A stretch of 57,160 bases of DNA. Source: Fibrobacter succinogenes (lineage in GTDB: Bacteria > Fibrobacterota > Fibrobacteria > Fibrobacterales > Fibrobacteraceae). Where the stretch lies: the NCBI GenBank assembly GCA_902799745.1, contig CADCBQ010000014.1, forward strand, positions 1 to 57,160. The letters are read 5' to 3'. The position numbers were made by a program, and so were the translations under genes. This document shows positions 23,982 to 35,600 of the stretch, piece by piece (the stretch's first letter is position 1; every line of letters starts with the position of its first letter). The notes beneath the pieces are model-generated. The model did not search any database, was not told where the DNA came from, and worked only from the letters and a program-made list of their open reading frames with translations.

Positions 23982-25472
23982 ATGAACCTAGTTAAACTTT
24001 GTACATCCTTTGTCACGGCGTTTGCCGTGGCGGCTCTCATTTCGGGCTGTTCCGTGTCCGATTCCGAGGACGACGAATACTCCAAGTGGACCTTCTCGGG
24101 CAGTGTCGTAAGCGGCTCCACCGGGCTTGGCCTCGAAGGGGCCTCCATAGACTACATGGACGGTTCCGGCAAGCAGAAGACGGCCTATACCGACGAATCG
24201 GGGGCATTCTTCATAGACGGCCTACCCTACGGCCAGCACACCTTCACGTTCAGCCACTACACGGTTGACAAGAAGGACACGCTTTACTACGCCCCCAAGA
24301 TTATCACGGTGGCATCCACGGGCGAATCGAGCTACATGGAGGGCGTGGTGGCGAGCGGGTCGCGCGTCGTGCGGCTTTCGCCGCTGAACGCGGGTATCGC
24401 AGGCGAACTCTATGTGCAAGAAGAGGCCACGGGCGTAAAGTCACCCGCCCCCAAGGTAAAGCTGCGACTTGCGCACCAGGACACGGCCTTCGTGAACATC
24501 GCCCCCGAAACTTTCTCCGCCACGACGGATTCGCTCGGCCGCTTCACATTCAAGAAACTCCCCGCCGATTCCGGCCTCACGCTCTCGGCGGAACCCTTCA
24601 CCTACAAGGGCAAGACCTACCGCTTTTCGAACACGGTGCTCCCCCGCCTGCGTTCCGACGCCGTGCACGACATGGGCAGAATCTTTCTCGTCCGCGACAC
24701 CCTCAAGGAGAGCGCCCCCGTCATCGTATCTTCAAACGTAATGGACAACAACCGCATGGGCTACAAGAACCTCTCGCCGCTCATCACGCCCTACTACGTG
24801 TTCAGCGAGCCGCTCAGCAAGGAGAACATTTCCGTGGGCCTCGCGGGCGATTCAGCGACAGTCATCACGCCCGAAATCAAGGGCGACACGCTGTACCTGC
24901 GGCACACGGCCCCGCTTGCCGCCGAAAAGTCCTACTCCGTGAGCATCGTGGGCTACACCAAGAAGGGCGAAAGGCTGACCGTAGACCTTTCGGGCGACGC
25001 AGCCTTTACCACGAACCGAGGACTTTATGCCGTCACGAGCAACGCCTGGGCGGCAAGCAGCCGCTACAAGGCGACTTTCTCGGTAAACGACACGCTCTGG
25101 GTCAAGTTCTCCGACTCGCTCGCCACGGTCCAGTGGAGCAAGGCGGCAAAGGTCAAGAAGTCAATCTACGCCGACAACGAGTCCCCCAATGCCGACGCCT
25201 GGATCAAGGCCGACACGCTGTTCGTCAAGATGTTCGAAACGTTCGACGACTCCCTTGCGGCGGGCGACACCGTGGGCATGAACATCACCGCCCACGCGAA
25301 GAACGGGCTCTACTTGCAGGGGCTGACGGTGCTCACCGAGCTTTCCAAGGCCCCCGTGTCCAGTTCGTCCGAGGCTTCCAGCTCTTCCGAAGCTTCGAGT
25401 TCGTCGGCAGAGTCCAGTTCATCGGTTGAAACCAGCCCGTCTTCCGGTTCCTCTAGCGCGGCGGCAGACTGA
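23982..25472 (+). CDS. Secreted lipoprotein with Ig/carboxypeptidase-regulatory-like domains
   Basis: The start chosen is the ATG at 23982, preceded by AAGGGG, because it gives a good lipoprotein signal with lipobox LISGC (Cys23). The 496-residue product is a chain of beta-type domains. A segment of about residues 35-90 (GSVVSGSTGLGLEGASIDYM, then DESGAFFIDGLPYGQHTF) resembles carboxypeptidase regulatory-like/SpaA folds, and a similar unit lies near 150-210. A later part (about 255-360) looks like a bacterial Ig-like domain of the type that starts with opposing-sign extrema. The tail is a Ser-rich stretch typical of Fibrobacter. Its stop overlaps the adaptor start by one base (TGATG), so it is co-translated with the adaptor and TolC-like genes and may be an accessory surface subunit of that apparatus. 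Confidence 0.85.
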   Translation: MNLVKLCTSFVTAFAVAALISGCSVSDSEDDEYSKWTFSGSVVSGSTGLGLEGASIDYMDGSGKQKTAYTDESGAFFIDGLPYGQHTFTFSHYTVDKKDTLYYAPKIITVASTGESSYMEGVVASGSRVVRLSPLNAGIAGELYVQEEATGVKSPAPKVKLRLAHQDTAFVNIAPETFSATTDSLGRFTFKKLPADSGLTLSAEPFTYKGKTYRFSNTVLPRLRSDAVHDMGRIFLVRDTLKESAPVIVSSNVMDNNRMGYKNLSPLITPYYVFSEPLSKENISVGLAGDSATVITPEIKGDTLYLRHTAPLAAEKSYSVSIVGYTKKGERLTVDLSGDAAFTTNRGLYAVTSNAWAASSRYKATFSVNDTLWVKFSDSLATVQWSKAAKVKKSIYADNESPNADAWIKADTLFVKMFETFDDSLAAGDTVGMNITAHAKNGLYLQGLTVLTELSKAPVSSSSEASSSSEASSSSAESSSSVETSPSSGSSSAAAD

Positions 25473-26269
25473 TGCTCGGCAAGGCCCTATTTACAGCCCT
25501 CGCCCTCGCGGCATCTGCGCTTGCGCAGCAGGGGTTCGACGGTGTCACGGAGCCCATCAACCAGGCCCGCGTCGGGTTCACCGTGTCCGGGAAGATTGAC
25601 AGCATCTGGGTCAAGGAAGGCGCGTTCGTGCGCAAGGGCGACACGCTCATGAACCTCGTGAACCGCGAGGAACGGCTACGCGTCCGCATCACGGGTATCA
25701 CGGCAAACGACTCCTCGGCAGTGCTTTCGGCCAGGGCGAAACTCCAGGCCTACAAGAAGGACCTGGACGCGACCCGCAACCTTTTCGAGAACAGCAACTC
25801 CGTAAGCGCGGAACAGGTCTGGGAAAAGCAGATGAACCACGACGTGGCCGCAGCCGAACTCACGTCGGCGCAAACCGAGAGGGAACGCGCGAAACTCGAA
25901 CACGATGTCGCCCGGGCAGAACTCGAAAAGCGCGTTCTCACCGCCCCCTTCGACGGCGAAATCGTTTCCATATCCAAGAACAAGGGCGAAAGCGTCGAGG
26001 CGCTGGAACCCGTCATCGAAATCGCGGATGTGCGCACCTGCCGCATGGTCGCCTACGTGGTGGCGAACAGGGCGGGCAAGCTAAAACCCGGCCAACAGGT
26101 AAGCCTTTCGCTCGACGGGCGCAAGCAGGTTCGACGCAAGAAGGGCACGATAGAGTTCGTGTCGCCCGTGGTGGACAAGTCCAGCATGCTGCGCACCGTG
26201 AAGGTCATTTTCGACAACACGGACCTGGCCGTCGAGCCGGGTGTCACGGGGAAAATCCTGCTTAAATGA
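25472..26269 (+). CDS. Periplasmic adaptor (HlyD/RND membrane-fusion protein family)
   Basis: The 265-residue protein has a signal peptide (about 1-18, ending SALAQ), a lipoyl-like half motif (VGFTVSGKIDSIWVKEGAFV, then KGDTL), a coiled-coil hairpin (about 75-150) and the second half motif (APFDGEIVSISKNKGESVE). A beta-barrel and membrane-proximal region ending in VEPGVTGKILLK follow. It is short for the family. Such adaptors bridge an inner-membrane pump to a TolC channel. The gene overlaps the lipoprotein stop (TGATG) and the TolC-like start (ATGA), so all three are translationally coupled. No ABC or RND pump gene accompanies it. Confidence 0.9.
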   Translation: MLGKALFTALALAASALAQQGFDGVTEPINQARVGFTVSGKIDSIWVKEGAFVRKGDTLMNLVNREERLRVRITGITANDSSAVLSARAKLQAYKKDLDATRNLFENSNSVSAEQVWEKQMNHDVAAAELTSAQTERERAKLEHDVARAELEKRVLTAPFDGEIVSISKNKGESVEALEPVIEIADVRTCRMVAYVVANRAGKLKPGQQVSLSLDGRKQVRRKKGTIEFVSPVVDKSSMLRTVKVIFDNTDLAVEPGVTGKILLK

Positions 26270-27762
26270 GTTTCCGCGCCGTAAACATCATCGCCACCCT
26301 GGCTGTAGTTGCCGCCCTTGCCGCCGAAGAAAAGGGCGACTCGCTGTACCTGGATTTCGGGACGGCCCTGCAGGCCGTGCTCACCAACAACGCCGACGTG
26401 ACGGAAGCGAAGTTCGCGTGGCTCTCGGAATCCGAGGCGGCCACGGGGGCCTACGGCAAGTTCGAGCCAAGGCTCGTGGGCCGCGCGTTCAAGGAGACCG
26501 CCGAACGGCCCGGCGCACTGTTTACGGAGACAAAGGAAGAATACAAGATAGGCGTACAGGGGGCGCTCCCCACAGGCACCGAATACAATGTGGGGTTCAA
26601 CCAGGCCACCTACACGCACAGCGACTACACCTCGGAACTCTACTTCGGCGGTGAACTGCGCCAGCACCTGCTGAAGGACGGCCCGCTGTTTTTCTCGGCC
26701 ACGAACGAGCTGGAACAGGCAAGGCTCCGCAGGGAACTCGCCTACCAGAAATACCGCGACGCCCTGAACGATGTCCTGGAAAAATTCTGCGACGCCTACT
26801 GGAACTACTACTACGCCGACCGGTTCCTGGCCTCGGCGACGGAATCGGCCCGCGTGGCAAAGGACATCGTGGAAGATGCGGGCAAGCGGCTCAAGCAGGG
26901 CCTGCTTTCGCCCCTTGACTATAGCAAGGCCGTGGCGGAGTATTCCGACCGCGAGTCGGCAAGGCTCGACGCACTCGACAAGCTGCGCGGCGCAAGGCTT
27001 ACGCTGTTGCTCACGCTGTCGTCCGGCGAATACATCCACGACCCCCGCCCCATCGCCATGCGCCCGGACCTCGCCCCCGATTCTGCGGCAAGGCTCGACT
27101 CGCTCACATTCCTGGATTCCATGTCGCTCATGCATCCGGGCTACCTATCGCAAGGGGCCGAGGTCATGCTCCGCGAATCGGAACTTTCGGCAAGGCGGGC
27201 AGACTGGCTCCCTACCGTGGACCTCGTGGGCAATTACGGCATAAGGAGCAGGAACGACAAGGCCCGCGAGGCCGTGAGGAACTTCAAGACCGAGGGCAAG
27301 CGCCAGACAGTGCTTGCGGGCGGCATAGAGATAAACATACCGCTGTTCGGCGGCGTTGCCGAAAGGCACCGCATATCGGCCCAGAAATACAGCGTAAGGG
27401 CCGCCCGCACAAGGCTTATGCTGTTGCAGGCGCAAATATTCGAGGAATACCGGATTCTGCAGAACAGGGCGCAAGAAATCCGCGAACAGTGGCGCTACGG
27501 GCAGATTGCGGTGGAATACCACCAGAAGGAACTCGAAGAGGAATTCAAGAAACTCGCCATGGGCAAGAGCAACTACCGCGAGATTTTCGAGATGGAAGAG
27601 GACCTGCGCGAAGCGGAGCGCCGACAGCTCGAAAACATGCGGACTCTCCGAATCATCGATGTCCGGCTGATGCGGGCAACAGGCAAACTGCTACTGCAGA
27701 ACGGCCTGGAAACCTGGAAAAACGAAAAACTCGTGCTGCGCGAAGACCTAACCGCAGAATAG
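26266..27762 (+). CDS. TolC-family outer-membrane efflux/secretion protein
   Basis: The 498-residue protein has a signal peptide (about 1-20) and the two-fold repeat of the TolC family. Long amphipathic helices alternate with short strands: FGTALQAVLTNNADVTEAKF near 31-50, a helix pair near 170-260, and a second half with REAVRNFKTEGKRQTVLAGG, INIPLFGG and a long coiled coil to about 470. It would form the outer-membrane channel for the adaptors in this locus. The start overlaps the adaptor stop by four bases. The GC-rich gene ends at 27762, and only ten bases separate it from the convergent AT-rich PtuB-like gene. No strong terminator is visible there; GCTAG/CTAGC at 27764-27781 is a weak stem. 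Confidence 0.92.
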   Translation: MSFRAVNIIATLAVVAALAAEEKGDSLYLDFGTALQAVLTNNADVTEAKFAWLSESEAATGAYGKFEPRLVGRAFKETAERPGALFTETKEEYKIGVQGALPTGTEYNVGFNQATYTHSDYTSELYFGGELRQHLLKDGPLFFSATNELEQARLRRELAYQKYRDALNDVLEKFCDAYWNYYYADRFLASATESARVAKDIVEDAGKRLKQGLLSPLDYSKAVAEYSDRESARLDALDKLRGARLTLLLTLSSGEYIHDPRPIAMRPDLAPDSAARLDSLTFLDSMSLMHPGYLSQGAEVMLRESELSARRADWLPTVDLVGNYGIRSRNDKAREAVRNFKTEGKRQTVLAGGIEINIPLFGGVAERHRISAQKYSVRAARTRLMLLQAQIFEEYRILQNRAQEIREQWRYGQIAVEYHQKELEEEFKKLAMGKSNYREIFEMEEDLREAERRQLENMRTLRIIDVRLMRATGKLLLQNGLETWKNEKLVLREDLTAE

Positions 27763-27772
27763 GGCTAGTGGC

Positions 27773-28390
27773 TTACCTAGCAACTCTTTTAGAAAGATAA
27801 TGAAAAGCAATACCACAATATTCTATAAAATGTGGATTAACGGATGTGTCTGGTCGATACTTTTCAATCAATTGGGCAGGAGTATTTCTTGCAAGTGCTT
27901 TCATAGCTGCTTTTAATACAGCCAAACGATTTGACTTTAGAATACTCACATTCAAGTTCAAGACCTCATTTAATTGCTTGTTAAATTCATCATCTTTTGA
28001 ACAAATAGTGCCGTCATGCAAATTGTAATATATTGCCATTCTCACAGCATCCATATGACATGCTGGATTATATTTCAATGGGAATCCATTTTTGGCAACA
28101 TCACAAGTCTGTTTTGTTTTAGGCAAACCTTCCTTACGACAAACCGCAAGCATATTACCATAACTTAAATCATTGCCATGTTGATTAGTCTGAGCATCCC
28201 AATGTTCAATAGTCGAGTTGTCAACATTAATCACACTCATACAATAAGCGCAAACAAATCCCTGCTCATGCAGCAAAGATTCTTTTACACTATCTTTACA
28301 ATCGCTAGGCATTCCATCATAAGAAGCCCCCGGAGTCGCTCTATATGAAACCAGTTCTCGTGGTTCAAAACCTTTGTTTATTGGAACCAT
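27773..28390 (-). CDS. ptuB: HNH endonuclease of a Septu-like defence system (PtuB-like, TIGR02646 type)
   Basis: The 205-residue protein has the HNH arrangement of the TIGR02646/PtuB family: CAYC (47-50), an IEHW segment with His63, and a later Asn (LSYGNMLAVC, about 75-84). The N-terminal phrase KGFEPRELVSYRATPGASYD also suits the family. In Septu it forms a complex with the ATPase PtuA and cuts nucleic acid during phage infection. The start follows PtuA's stop by four bases, with GAGGT as the ribosome binding site. The AT-rich gene converges with the GC-rich TolC-like gene, marking an insertion boundary. Confidence 0.8.
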   Translation of the reverse strand: MVPINKGFEPRELVSYRATPGASYDGMPSDCKDSVKESLLHEQGFVCAYCMSVINVDNSTIEHWDAQTNQHGNDLSYGNMLAVCRKEGLPKTKQTCDVAKNGFPLKYNPACHMDAVRMAIYYNLHDGTICSKDDEFNKQLNEVLNLNVSILKSNRLAVLKAAMKALARNTPAQLIEKYRPDTSVNPHFIEYCGIAFHYLSKRVAR

Positions 28391-28394
28391 ATAA

Positions 28395-29648
28395 CTACCT
28401 CACACTTTCAAGGTAGGTTCGAGCCTCAATCACAGATGGAATTTCCGACACTCGTCTCTGCAACATCTCAATAGCCCGACTGGCAGCATCATATCTTTCC
28501 TCATCAATAAGGCGATATATTTCTTGCAAGTCTCGATTGACATCTTCATTTTGACTAAGCATTAAACCACTTGAATCGCCCATCAATTCATCGATGGCTT
28601 CGTTTGAGGAAAGTCCAAGACTTCTCAAAGGATGACGAATTTCTATCCCATTATTCGTGTGTTCAAGCAAAAGAATATTACCTGCAGGAACATCACCCAA
28701 AATCTGTGGAGAATGCGTAGACATTATAAACTGGCAATTAGGGAAGGCCTCGGTCAATTTTTTTACAACATTTCGTTGCCATGCAGGATGAAGATGCAAA
28801 TCAATTTCATCAATTAAAACAATTCCAAGACCTTTGAGCGGGTCTTCCAAACAAGCATTAGCCATAGAAAGCCTACGGGCTAAATCACCGACAAGAGCAA
28901 TAAGACATTTTTCCCCATCAGATAGTCCTTCCACCCTTACTGTTTGTCCATTCTTTTTCATTTCCATTCGCAAAGGGGACCGACGAACGGTTAAATTGGA
29001 ATATTCAGGCAAAAGGATTGATAAGGCTTTGCGAACAGCCTCAAGAGACTTATCTCTATATGACGGATTAATAATACGTTTTTCATTTTCAAGATCTTCT
29101 TGATTTCGGAACCATTCAAAAAACACCCTAAATCGAGACTGGCTTAACATATTATCATCAAGAGCATTGATTCCTTGAAATAGATGAGCCCCCTTTATGC
29201 GTAAGGGAATATCAATAATCGCTCGGTCAACTGGATAAAAAACAAAAAGGGGTACACAAACAGCACTTTCATTTTCAGAAAGAGCTTGCTGTATTCGAAA
29301 AGCCCATTCATTAACGTCACTCAAATCAGAACGGCCTTGTTCAAGTTTACCCTTTGATGTTGCTACAAGACTCCACGAAAAAGATTCATTTCCATTTTCA
29401 ACAACAAGCGATATTCGAGATTCATTTTTTCCATAAGAAATATCGCTATACTTGTCAATAGCAATCCCATTAGCTTTTATATTCCCTATTCTACGAGATG
29501 GCCACGAAAGAAGTTTAGCCAATGCACCTAGAATAGTGGACTTACCAATGCCATTTTTACCAGCAAGAACAGTAAGATGGGAATCAAACAAGATTTCGGT
29601 ATCAGAAAAAATCTTGTAATTGTGGAGATTTAGTTTCGAAATATGCAT
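28395..29648 (-). CDS. ptuA: ATPase of a Septu-like defence system (PtuA-like)
   Basis: Starting at the ATG at 29648, the 417-residue protein has Walker A GKNGIGKST (30-38), an ABC-type signature LSDGEK (242-247), Walker B GIVLIDEIDLHLHP (275-288) and STHSPQ. A helical C-terminal tail (about 360-417) of the kind seen in PtuA and retron-associated ATPases follows. A longer frame begins at 29708, but it would overlap the end of giant gene 2 and add a non-homologous N-terminus, so 29648 is preferred. It is followed four bases later by the PtuB-like gene. It probably acts in an ATP-regulated sensor/nuclease complex against phage. It lies 25 bases downstream of the giant gene in the same orientation, so it may be cotranscribed with it. 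Confidence 0.85.
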   Translation of the reverse strand: MHISKLNLHNYKIFSDTEILFDSHLTVLAGKNGIGKSTILGALAKLLSWPSRRIGNIKANGIAIDKYSDISYGKNESRISLVVENGNESFSWSLVATSKGKLEQGRSDLSDVNEWAFRIQQALSENESAVCVPLFVFYPVDRAIIDIPLRIKGAHLFQGINALDDNMLSQSRFRVFFEWFRNQEDLENEKRIINPSYRDKSLEAVRKALSILLPEYSNLTVRRSPLRMEMKKNGQTVRVEGLSDGEKCLIALVGDLARRLSMANACLEDPLKGLGIVLIDEIDLHLHPAWQRNVVKKLTEAFPNCQFIMSTHSPQILGDVPAGNILLLEHTNNGIEIRHPLRSLGLSSNEAIDELMGDSSGLMLSQNEDVNRDLQEIYRLIDEERYDAASRAIEMLQRRVSEIPSVIEARTYLESVR

Positions 29649-29673
29649 AATACAATTTAAAGATAGAAAATTA

Positions 29674-32600
29674 CTAAATGAAAGTGAACTTTGCGTTACC
29701 AGCGGCAAGGGCGGTCACGCGAATCTCGTAGTATGTGCCAGCGTTAGGATTAGCGGGTAGTTCCTTTTCGTTCCAGTAGGGGTTCGACACCGACTCCGTC
29801 ACGGTGACACCGTCCACTACCCATTCAAGGGTAAGCGGAGGAATTGTGCCACCACCTTCTGTGCCAATCTGGAGCCGGTGCTGGTACCAGGGGGACGACG
29901 GCGTTATCGTCAGCAACACAGTCTCGCCCTCGCGGAACGCCACCGCCTTGCCCGCGGCAGGAAAGTCAATCGTGCGCGAAATCGTGCCCGGTGTCACTTC
30001 CTGCTGCACAGTCCAGTCCTTGTCCGTCGCATCGGTGAATGTATCCGTGCCGCCGTTTGCAGACGCTTCGAGCGTCACGCCCGGCACATCGCCATCTTCG
30101 AACTTGTCCTGGATATCCTCGGCATCCACGTTCGGCGAACCCAGGTATGCCGCATTGTCGGCCTGGTAGTTGTTGCTTTCGAGCACCGTTTCCACATCGG
30201 GGCGGAACACGCCCACGGGGTTGTTGTGCTCCAGCACCAGCGAGGCGTTGTCGCCAAGGGCGACATCGTCGCCCGAGCCGAGTGTCACCGTATCGAGCCC
30301 TTCGCCCGCCACAACCACATCACGGTCCATGCCCGTATAAATGGAATCTTCGGCACCGAGGGCATAGAGGCCATCGTCAAGGGCCACAGAAGACGCCCCG
30401 TTCACCCGGTTGATGTTCGCGAAGTCTGCGAGGTCTTCCCCGGCGGCATACGGCACATCCATATCGAATGTGAGCGCGGCGCTGTCGCCGAATACAAGGT
30501 CGCGGTCATGGTCACCACCCACGGCGGCATCGGCCCTGCCCGAGCCCGCCACCACCTGGATAGCCGCAATCACAGGCAAGTTCATGGGCCACTGGCCGCC
30601 TTCCGTGTGCAGGTTGCGAATGTACAGGTCGAAGGTATCGCCCGCAACACCGTGGAACACCACGTAGTTGCCGATGAGTTCCACCATGGGGGTGGCACCC
30701 ACGGCAAGGTTCGCAAGCGCATCGCTACGGCTCCTACAGGTCGCCTCGCGGTAGTCGCCGTCGAAGGCGTGGCCCTTCCAGTCGTTCAGGTAGCGGCTAC
30801 CATCCTCGGAACCCTGGATTTCGTAGATGTGGCTGTGGGCGTCCGTGTCGGAATCGTCCGCACCCAGGTATACATACACGTCGCAGGTACCGCCCGCGCC
30901 ACGGAACGAAGAAAGGTTCGTGAGCGAAACATGGATGTCCTGCTGTTGCTGGGCGGCCGTGTAGCCCGCGAACAGGCGGCTGTTGGCCGTGTCGCCGTCC
31001 AGTTCGGTAGAGGTGCGGAACACGAGGCTCCCGTTCTGTCCCTGGTCAGTCGTTCCCGAATCGTACGATGTCAGGGAAATCCCGACGGAACTGTCCGTGA
31101 CCGTGCCGCCGTTGCTGTAGCGCAGCACCGGAGTCGTAGAATTCTCGTTACCCTCGTGCGTGTACAGGTGGCCGTTGTACAGGTAGAGGTTGTTCCATCC
31201 GGTGTCGTGCACCACGCCCGCATGGCCCGAGGCCATGGTGGAATCGTCCGCGCCACGGGTCGTGAAGTTGACGCTCAGCACCTTGCGACCGTCCACCGTC
31301 GCATCCTTGAGCTGTTCCAAGTCGCGGATGGCGGCAGGGCCGTTCGCGACGTCAAGGCTTTCCGCCGTAGCCTCTTCGCCAAAGAACGCCTGAGCAATGC
31401 CAAGCTGCGTGAGTTCGGACTGGCTACCCGCAAGAATCTTGTCGCCGCCGAGGCCGCCAACAACCGTATCGTTGCCGTCGCCAGTCACTATGCGGTCGTC
31501 GAACGAGACACCCTGCACAAGGTCGTCCGCGTCGGGGTCAAGGCTACGGGCAGACGACACCATGGTATCGCCATTGCCCAGGCGGTCCTCGAACCGGAGC
31601 AAGGCGCTGTCGCCGAACACAAGGTCGTTGTCGCGTATGCCGCCCGCAAGTTCGCCAAAGGTCGCCATGTAGTCGCTGCCGGCACCGCCCACGACGATGT
31701 CGTCGCCGCCACCCGTCGAGACGGTATCGTCGCCACCGAGGTTCAGCTGCGTAGACACGGCCACATCCTGCGCATGCAGGTCGCCGCGCACCTGTATGGC
31801 CGCGATTCCCGGCAGGTTCTTGCCGTTGGGGTGCTGGTCGGGGAACGCGTCCTCGATAACCACGCGGAAGCTGTCGGCAAAACTGGCCGCAGATACCGTG
31901 AACACGGCGTAGTTCGCGTAGGTTGCCGCGGATGCCGTCGTGGCTGTAGCCCGTTCGTAGCCGCCGTCAAAATTTTCGCCTTCGGCATCGTCCACATAGA
32001 AGCTCTGCAGGGCAGCACTGGAGTCGCCCACATACAGGCTCACCTTGCGGACGCTATGCACCGGCGCGGAATGGGAATCCGGTATATCCAGATAGACCAC
32101 CACCCTGTATTCCGTAAAGTACTGGGCAAGGCCATCCACCACGACTTCGAGCCTGTTGTCGCACTGGGCGTTCGGGGCCGTGGTCATTAGGCCCGCGTTC
32201 ATCAGCGCCGCATCCGCGTCGGTAGAGGCGTTCGCGAAGTTGTGGCCGTAGGCCTGCAGGTTGATACGGTTGTCGGTATCCGTGTTGCGGTGGCTCTCGA
32301 TGCCGCCGTAGCTCACGCTCACGGCGCTTGCACGGGTGCCGTCGTCAAAGCGCACCACCTCGCGGTCGTCGTTGCCGTAGGTACCCGCAAGGTTCCCGCC
32401 CACGTTGTTCCAGTTGGCGCTGCGGTAGTCGTCGCCATGGGTCGCGTTCAGGGCGCCCGCGACAGCTTCCGACGAAAGCCCGGTCTGCGAGGCTCCCTGG
32501 AAGTTGAAACTGAGCGTCGCCTCGGTGCGGGTTTCCACACCGCTTTCGGCGGCATAGCCCTGGAAGGTCGCAAAGCCGTTGTCGCCAAACACGACATCTT

Positions 32601-35600
32601 CACCTTCGCCAGTCTTGATATGGTCACTATCCAGGCCACCGAACACCACATTGCGGCCATTTCCGGCATCGATGGTGTCTCCACCTGCACTACCGTCTTC
32701 GAGACCCGCTCCCGTAATATTGCGGTCCTTGTTGGTGACCATAAGCGCATTGCGCCCGGTGTCCATAATGACCTTGCCGCCATCACCCACAATGATGTCG
32801 TTCCCGGCACCCGTGGTAATGGTATCGGCATCGGTTCCACCGATAATGGCATTCTTGCCGTCGCCCGTGGTAATCGTGTCGCTACCGCCCTCGGTATCGC
32901 TCTTGCTCTCGGCAATCAGGCGATCCGACAACACCGTGTAACGTCCACCATCACCAATCACAACGTTATCGCTGCCGCCAATACCGATTGTATCGCCAGC
33001 CTCGCCGCCCATGGCGACATTCTTGTTGCCGCTGATGGTCACAGTATCAACATCGCCCACGGAATCGCTCGTGGTCTCCACGATATGCAGGCCGAGGTTC
33101 AGCGAGTCGCCATAGACCGCACCCACATTCGCGGCATTGTAGTATTTCACGGAGCCGTTGTCGCCAAGGGCAATGTTGTTGTTGCCCGAAACAGTAATGG
33201 TGTCGCCATCGGCACCGCCAATCACCACGCTATCGGTGCCGCCGACATTTATAGTATCGGTTCCACCCTCGTCATCGTTCATAGAGTGGATTTCGTAGGC
33301 TCCGCGGCGTACGCCGTCCGTCTGCAAGCGATGCACGGGCCCGTTTGTAGCGGTATCGTCGCCATGGTTCTTGCTTATGCCAGTCGTATAGTCTAGGCCG
33401 CTGTTCGTGGAACCGAGTACCGTCACGGGGTTTTGCGGGTCTTCGCCGTAAAGCACCTGGCCACGGTCGCCGAACGCGATGCCGCCACGGTTCATGTTTA
33501 TGGTGTCGTCACCGAGACCACCGAAAACAACCATGTCGTTGCGGGTCACTGCATTCGAGGTGGCATTGATTATATCGTCACCACCCTGGGCGTTCACCAC
33601 AAGCTGACCGTCGCCACTGTAGCCATGCTTGAAGCTTACCGAGACAACGGAAACGCCGCTAGCAAGCGTGAAGGCGCGTTTCACGGCAAAGTAAACCGAA
33701 TCGAATTCCGTCACTTCACGGCGCTGGGTGGTGCCGTCGCTCAGCGTGGCATCTACATAGATTTTTTCCGATACATCAAGTGCGGACTTGGCCTCGTTGA
33801 AAGCCTCGACACTTCCAGTAAGCGTGTAGGCGTATGTCGCGCCACCGTTATCGGCAGTTCCCGAAAGAACGGCAGATGTACCCGAAGCAATTTCAGTTGC
33901 CGATTCCTCGGCATAGCTGTTTATGTTCACGGTATCGTCAGTAGCGTTTCCGCCAGAAACGCCAGAACCCGTATTCACCACGGTGAATGTCTGGAATCCG
34001 TCCTCGCGGTAGATAGTCTTGTTCACATTTACCGTGTCGGAACCCGAACCCAGGTTGTATTCGGCATATTCCATCTGGGCGGCCGCGATACCGCGTTTGC
34101 CAATATCGTCATGCTCAAAGCGGACGGCATGTTCGTCAAAATCCATAACCGTTCTTTCGGCATCTTGGATATTTTGTTCAATCGAGGCAGCACTGTTGCC
34201 AAATTCAGCCCTTTCCTCACTGCTTACATTCCCGTTTTTCACGGCAAAAGCATTGAGCGAACTCGTTTCGTTTTCTTCATCACCCTGGTTGTTTACAAAC
34301 AGGCGATCAACGCTCGCATCTTCATCGATAAACAAGTAATCCTTGCTACCAGAGAACAATACGTTGGAATTGTTTGCATCAAAAACAGAAACGGATTCGT
34401 TCAGGGTCAAGGTGTATTGGCTGCCGTTGGCTACACAAGAAACTATCTTGAACCAGTCAGATTCCCGATAGGTTTTCTTGTCATTACCTTCGCCAACAAC
34501 AATTCCGTTCGAACTACTTGCGACCAGTCGAATGGTCTTGCCTTCAAACGAATGTGAATCAGAAAGGTTTATCCCAAGCCCCGTAAGAATACTATTTGCA
34601 GACTCTATCGTTATAACGAGGGTCTTTCCTGTTACAGATGTAAATCCGAACAACTTATCTGAAGCGTAGTCATTCTTTTCGTTTAGAGTGCTAGCCTCCA
34701 CATAAGAACTGCCTTCGTTAACCTTATGCGCATACGAAAGCATCGAGGGATTATCCGTATCCAAATCAACGCTTTGCCCCATACCGAACGCATAAACAGC
34801 ACCATCTATGTCATCAATCAGGTTCTTTTCTGTCTTGTGGACCGTCACGAAGCCATATTCCTCGGATACGGTGTCGGTCTTGGCGCGGAGCCTTACCGTC
34901 TGCGCCTGATTTGGATTTTCAGGGGTAAACGTAAGTTCAATATATTCACCATTTGTCGCAGGATCCACATTTCCGTTTGCATCGACAAACTGCATTTCCT
35001 TCGTCAAGTTGTAGGTGCCGTCCTGGTTGACAGAACTGACCGCATCAAGAACACTAATCCTTACCTTTACGGAACTACGGCCATCGAAGTTTCCCCTGAA
35101 GGAAACGGTATACTCGACAGAGCTAAGCGAACCAGATTCCGCAAGGATTGTAGAATGATCCTCGATGTGTATGCTCGGTGCCGTATCGACAATAGAAGGA
35201 ACACTTGCAGGCATATCTGATTCCGGGGGCAAGAACACATCCGTTTCGCCATTATTTCTGGGAGAAATGGTCAGTTCCCCGTGCAAGGTCATCATTCTTC
35301 CGTTTATCGAGTTGTAGAAGACGATTGTATCGCCTTGCAATTCGTACTCGACACCAGCGACATAAGTGACACCTTCAACTTCCGCTGCACCCCTGGCAAG
35401 GATTTCCGAAGCAGTCGTAGAACCTTCAGCCTTGTATTCTACCTTGATTTTGGAGGCGTCAACATCGTCATAGACCAAATGAGCCTTGGAACCGTCTATT
35501 CGCAAGCTGCTTGCACGATAGAGGACAACCAGATTCTTTTTCGTCAATGCGGAATCTAAATACAGTACGCCATTCTCTACACAGTACAGGTTTGTCTTGT

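Noticed and set aside
29649..29708. Upstream start for the PtuA-like ATPase at 29708
   Set aside because: It would overlap the 3' end of giant gene 2 and add 20 residues before the canonical first strand. The ATG at 29648 fits the family.
29878..32190. 770-codon plus-strand open frame opposite giant gene 2
   Set aside because: Same situation as above: its composition mirrors the antisense of RTX-type codons, and the minus-strand frame is clearly the homologous protein.
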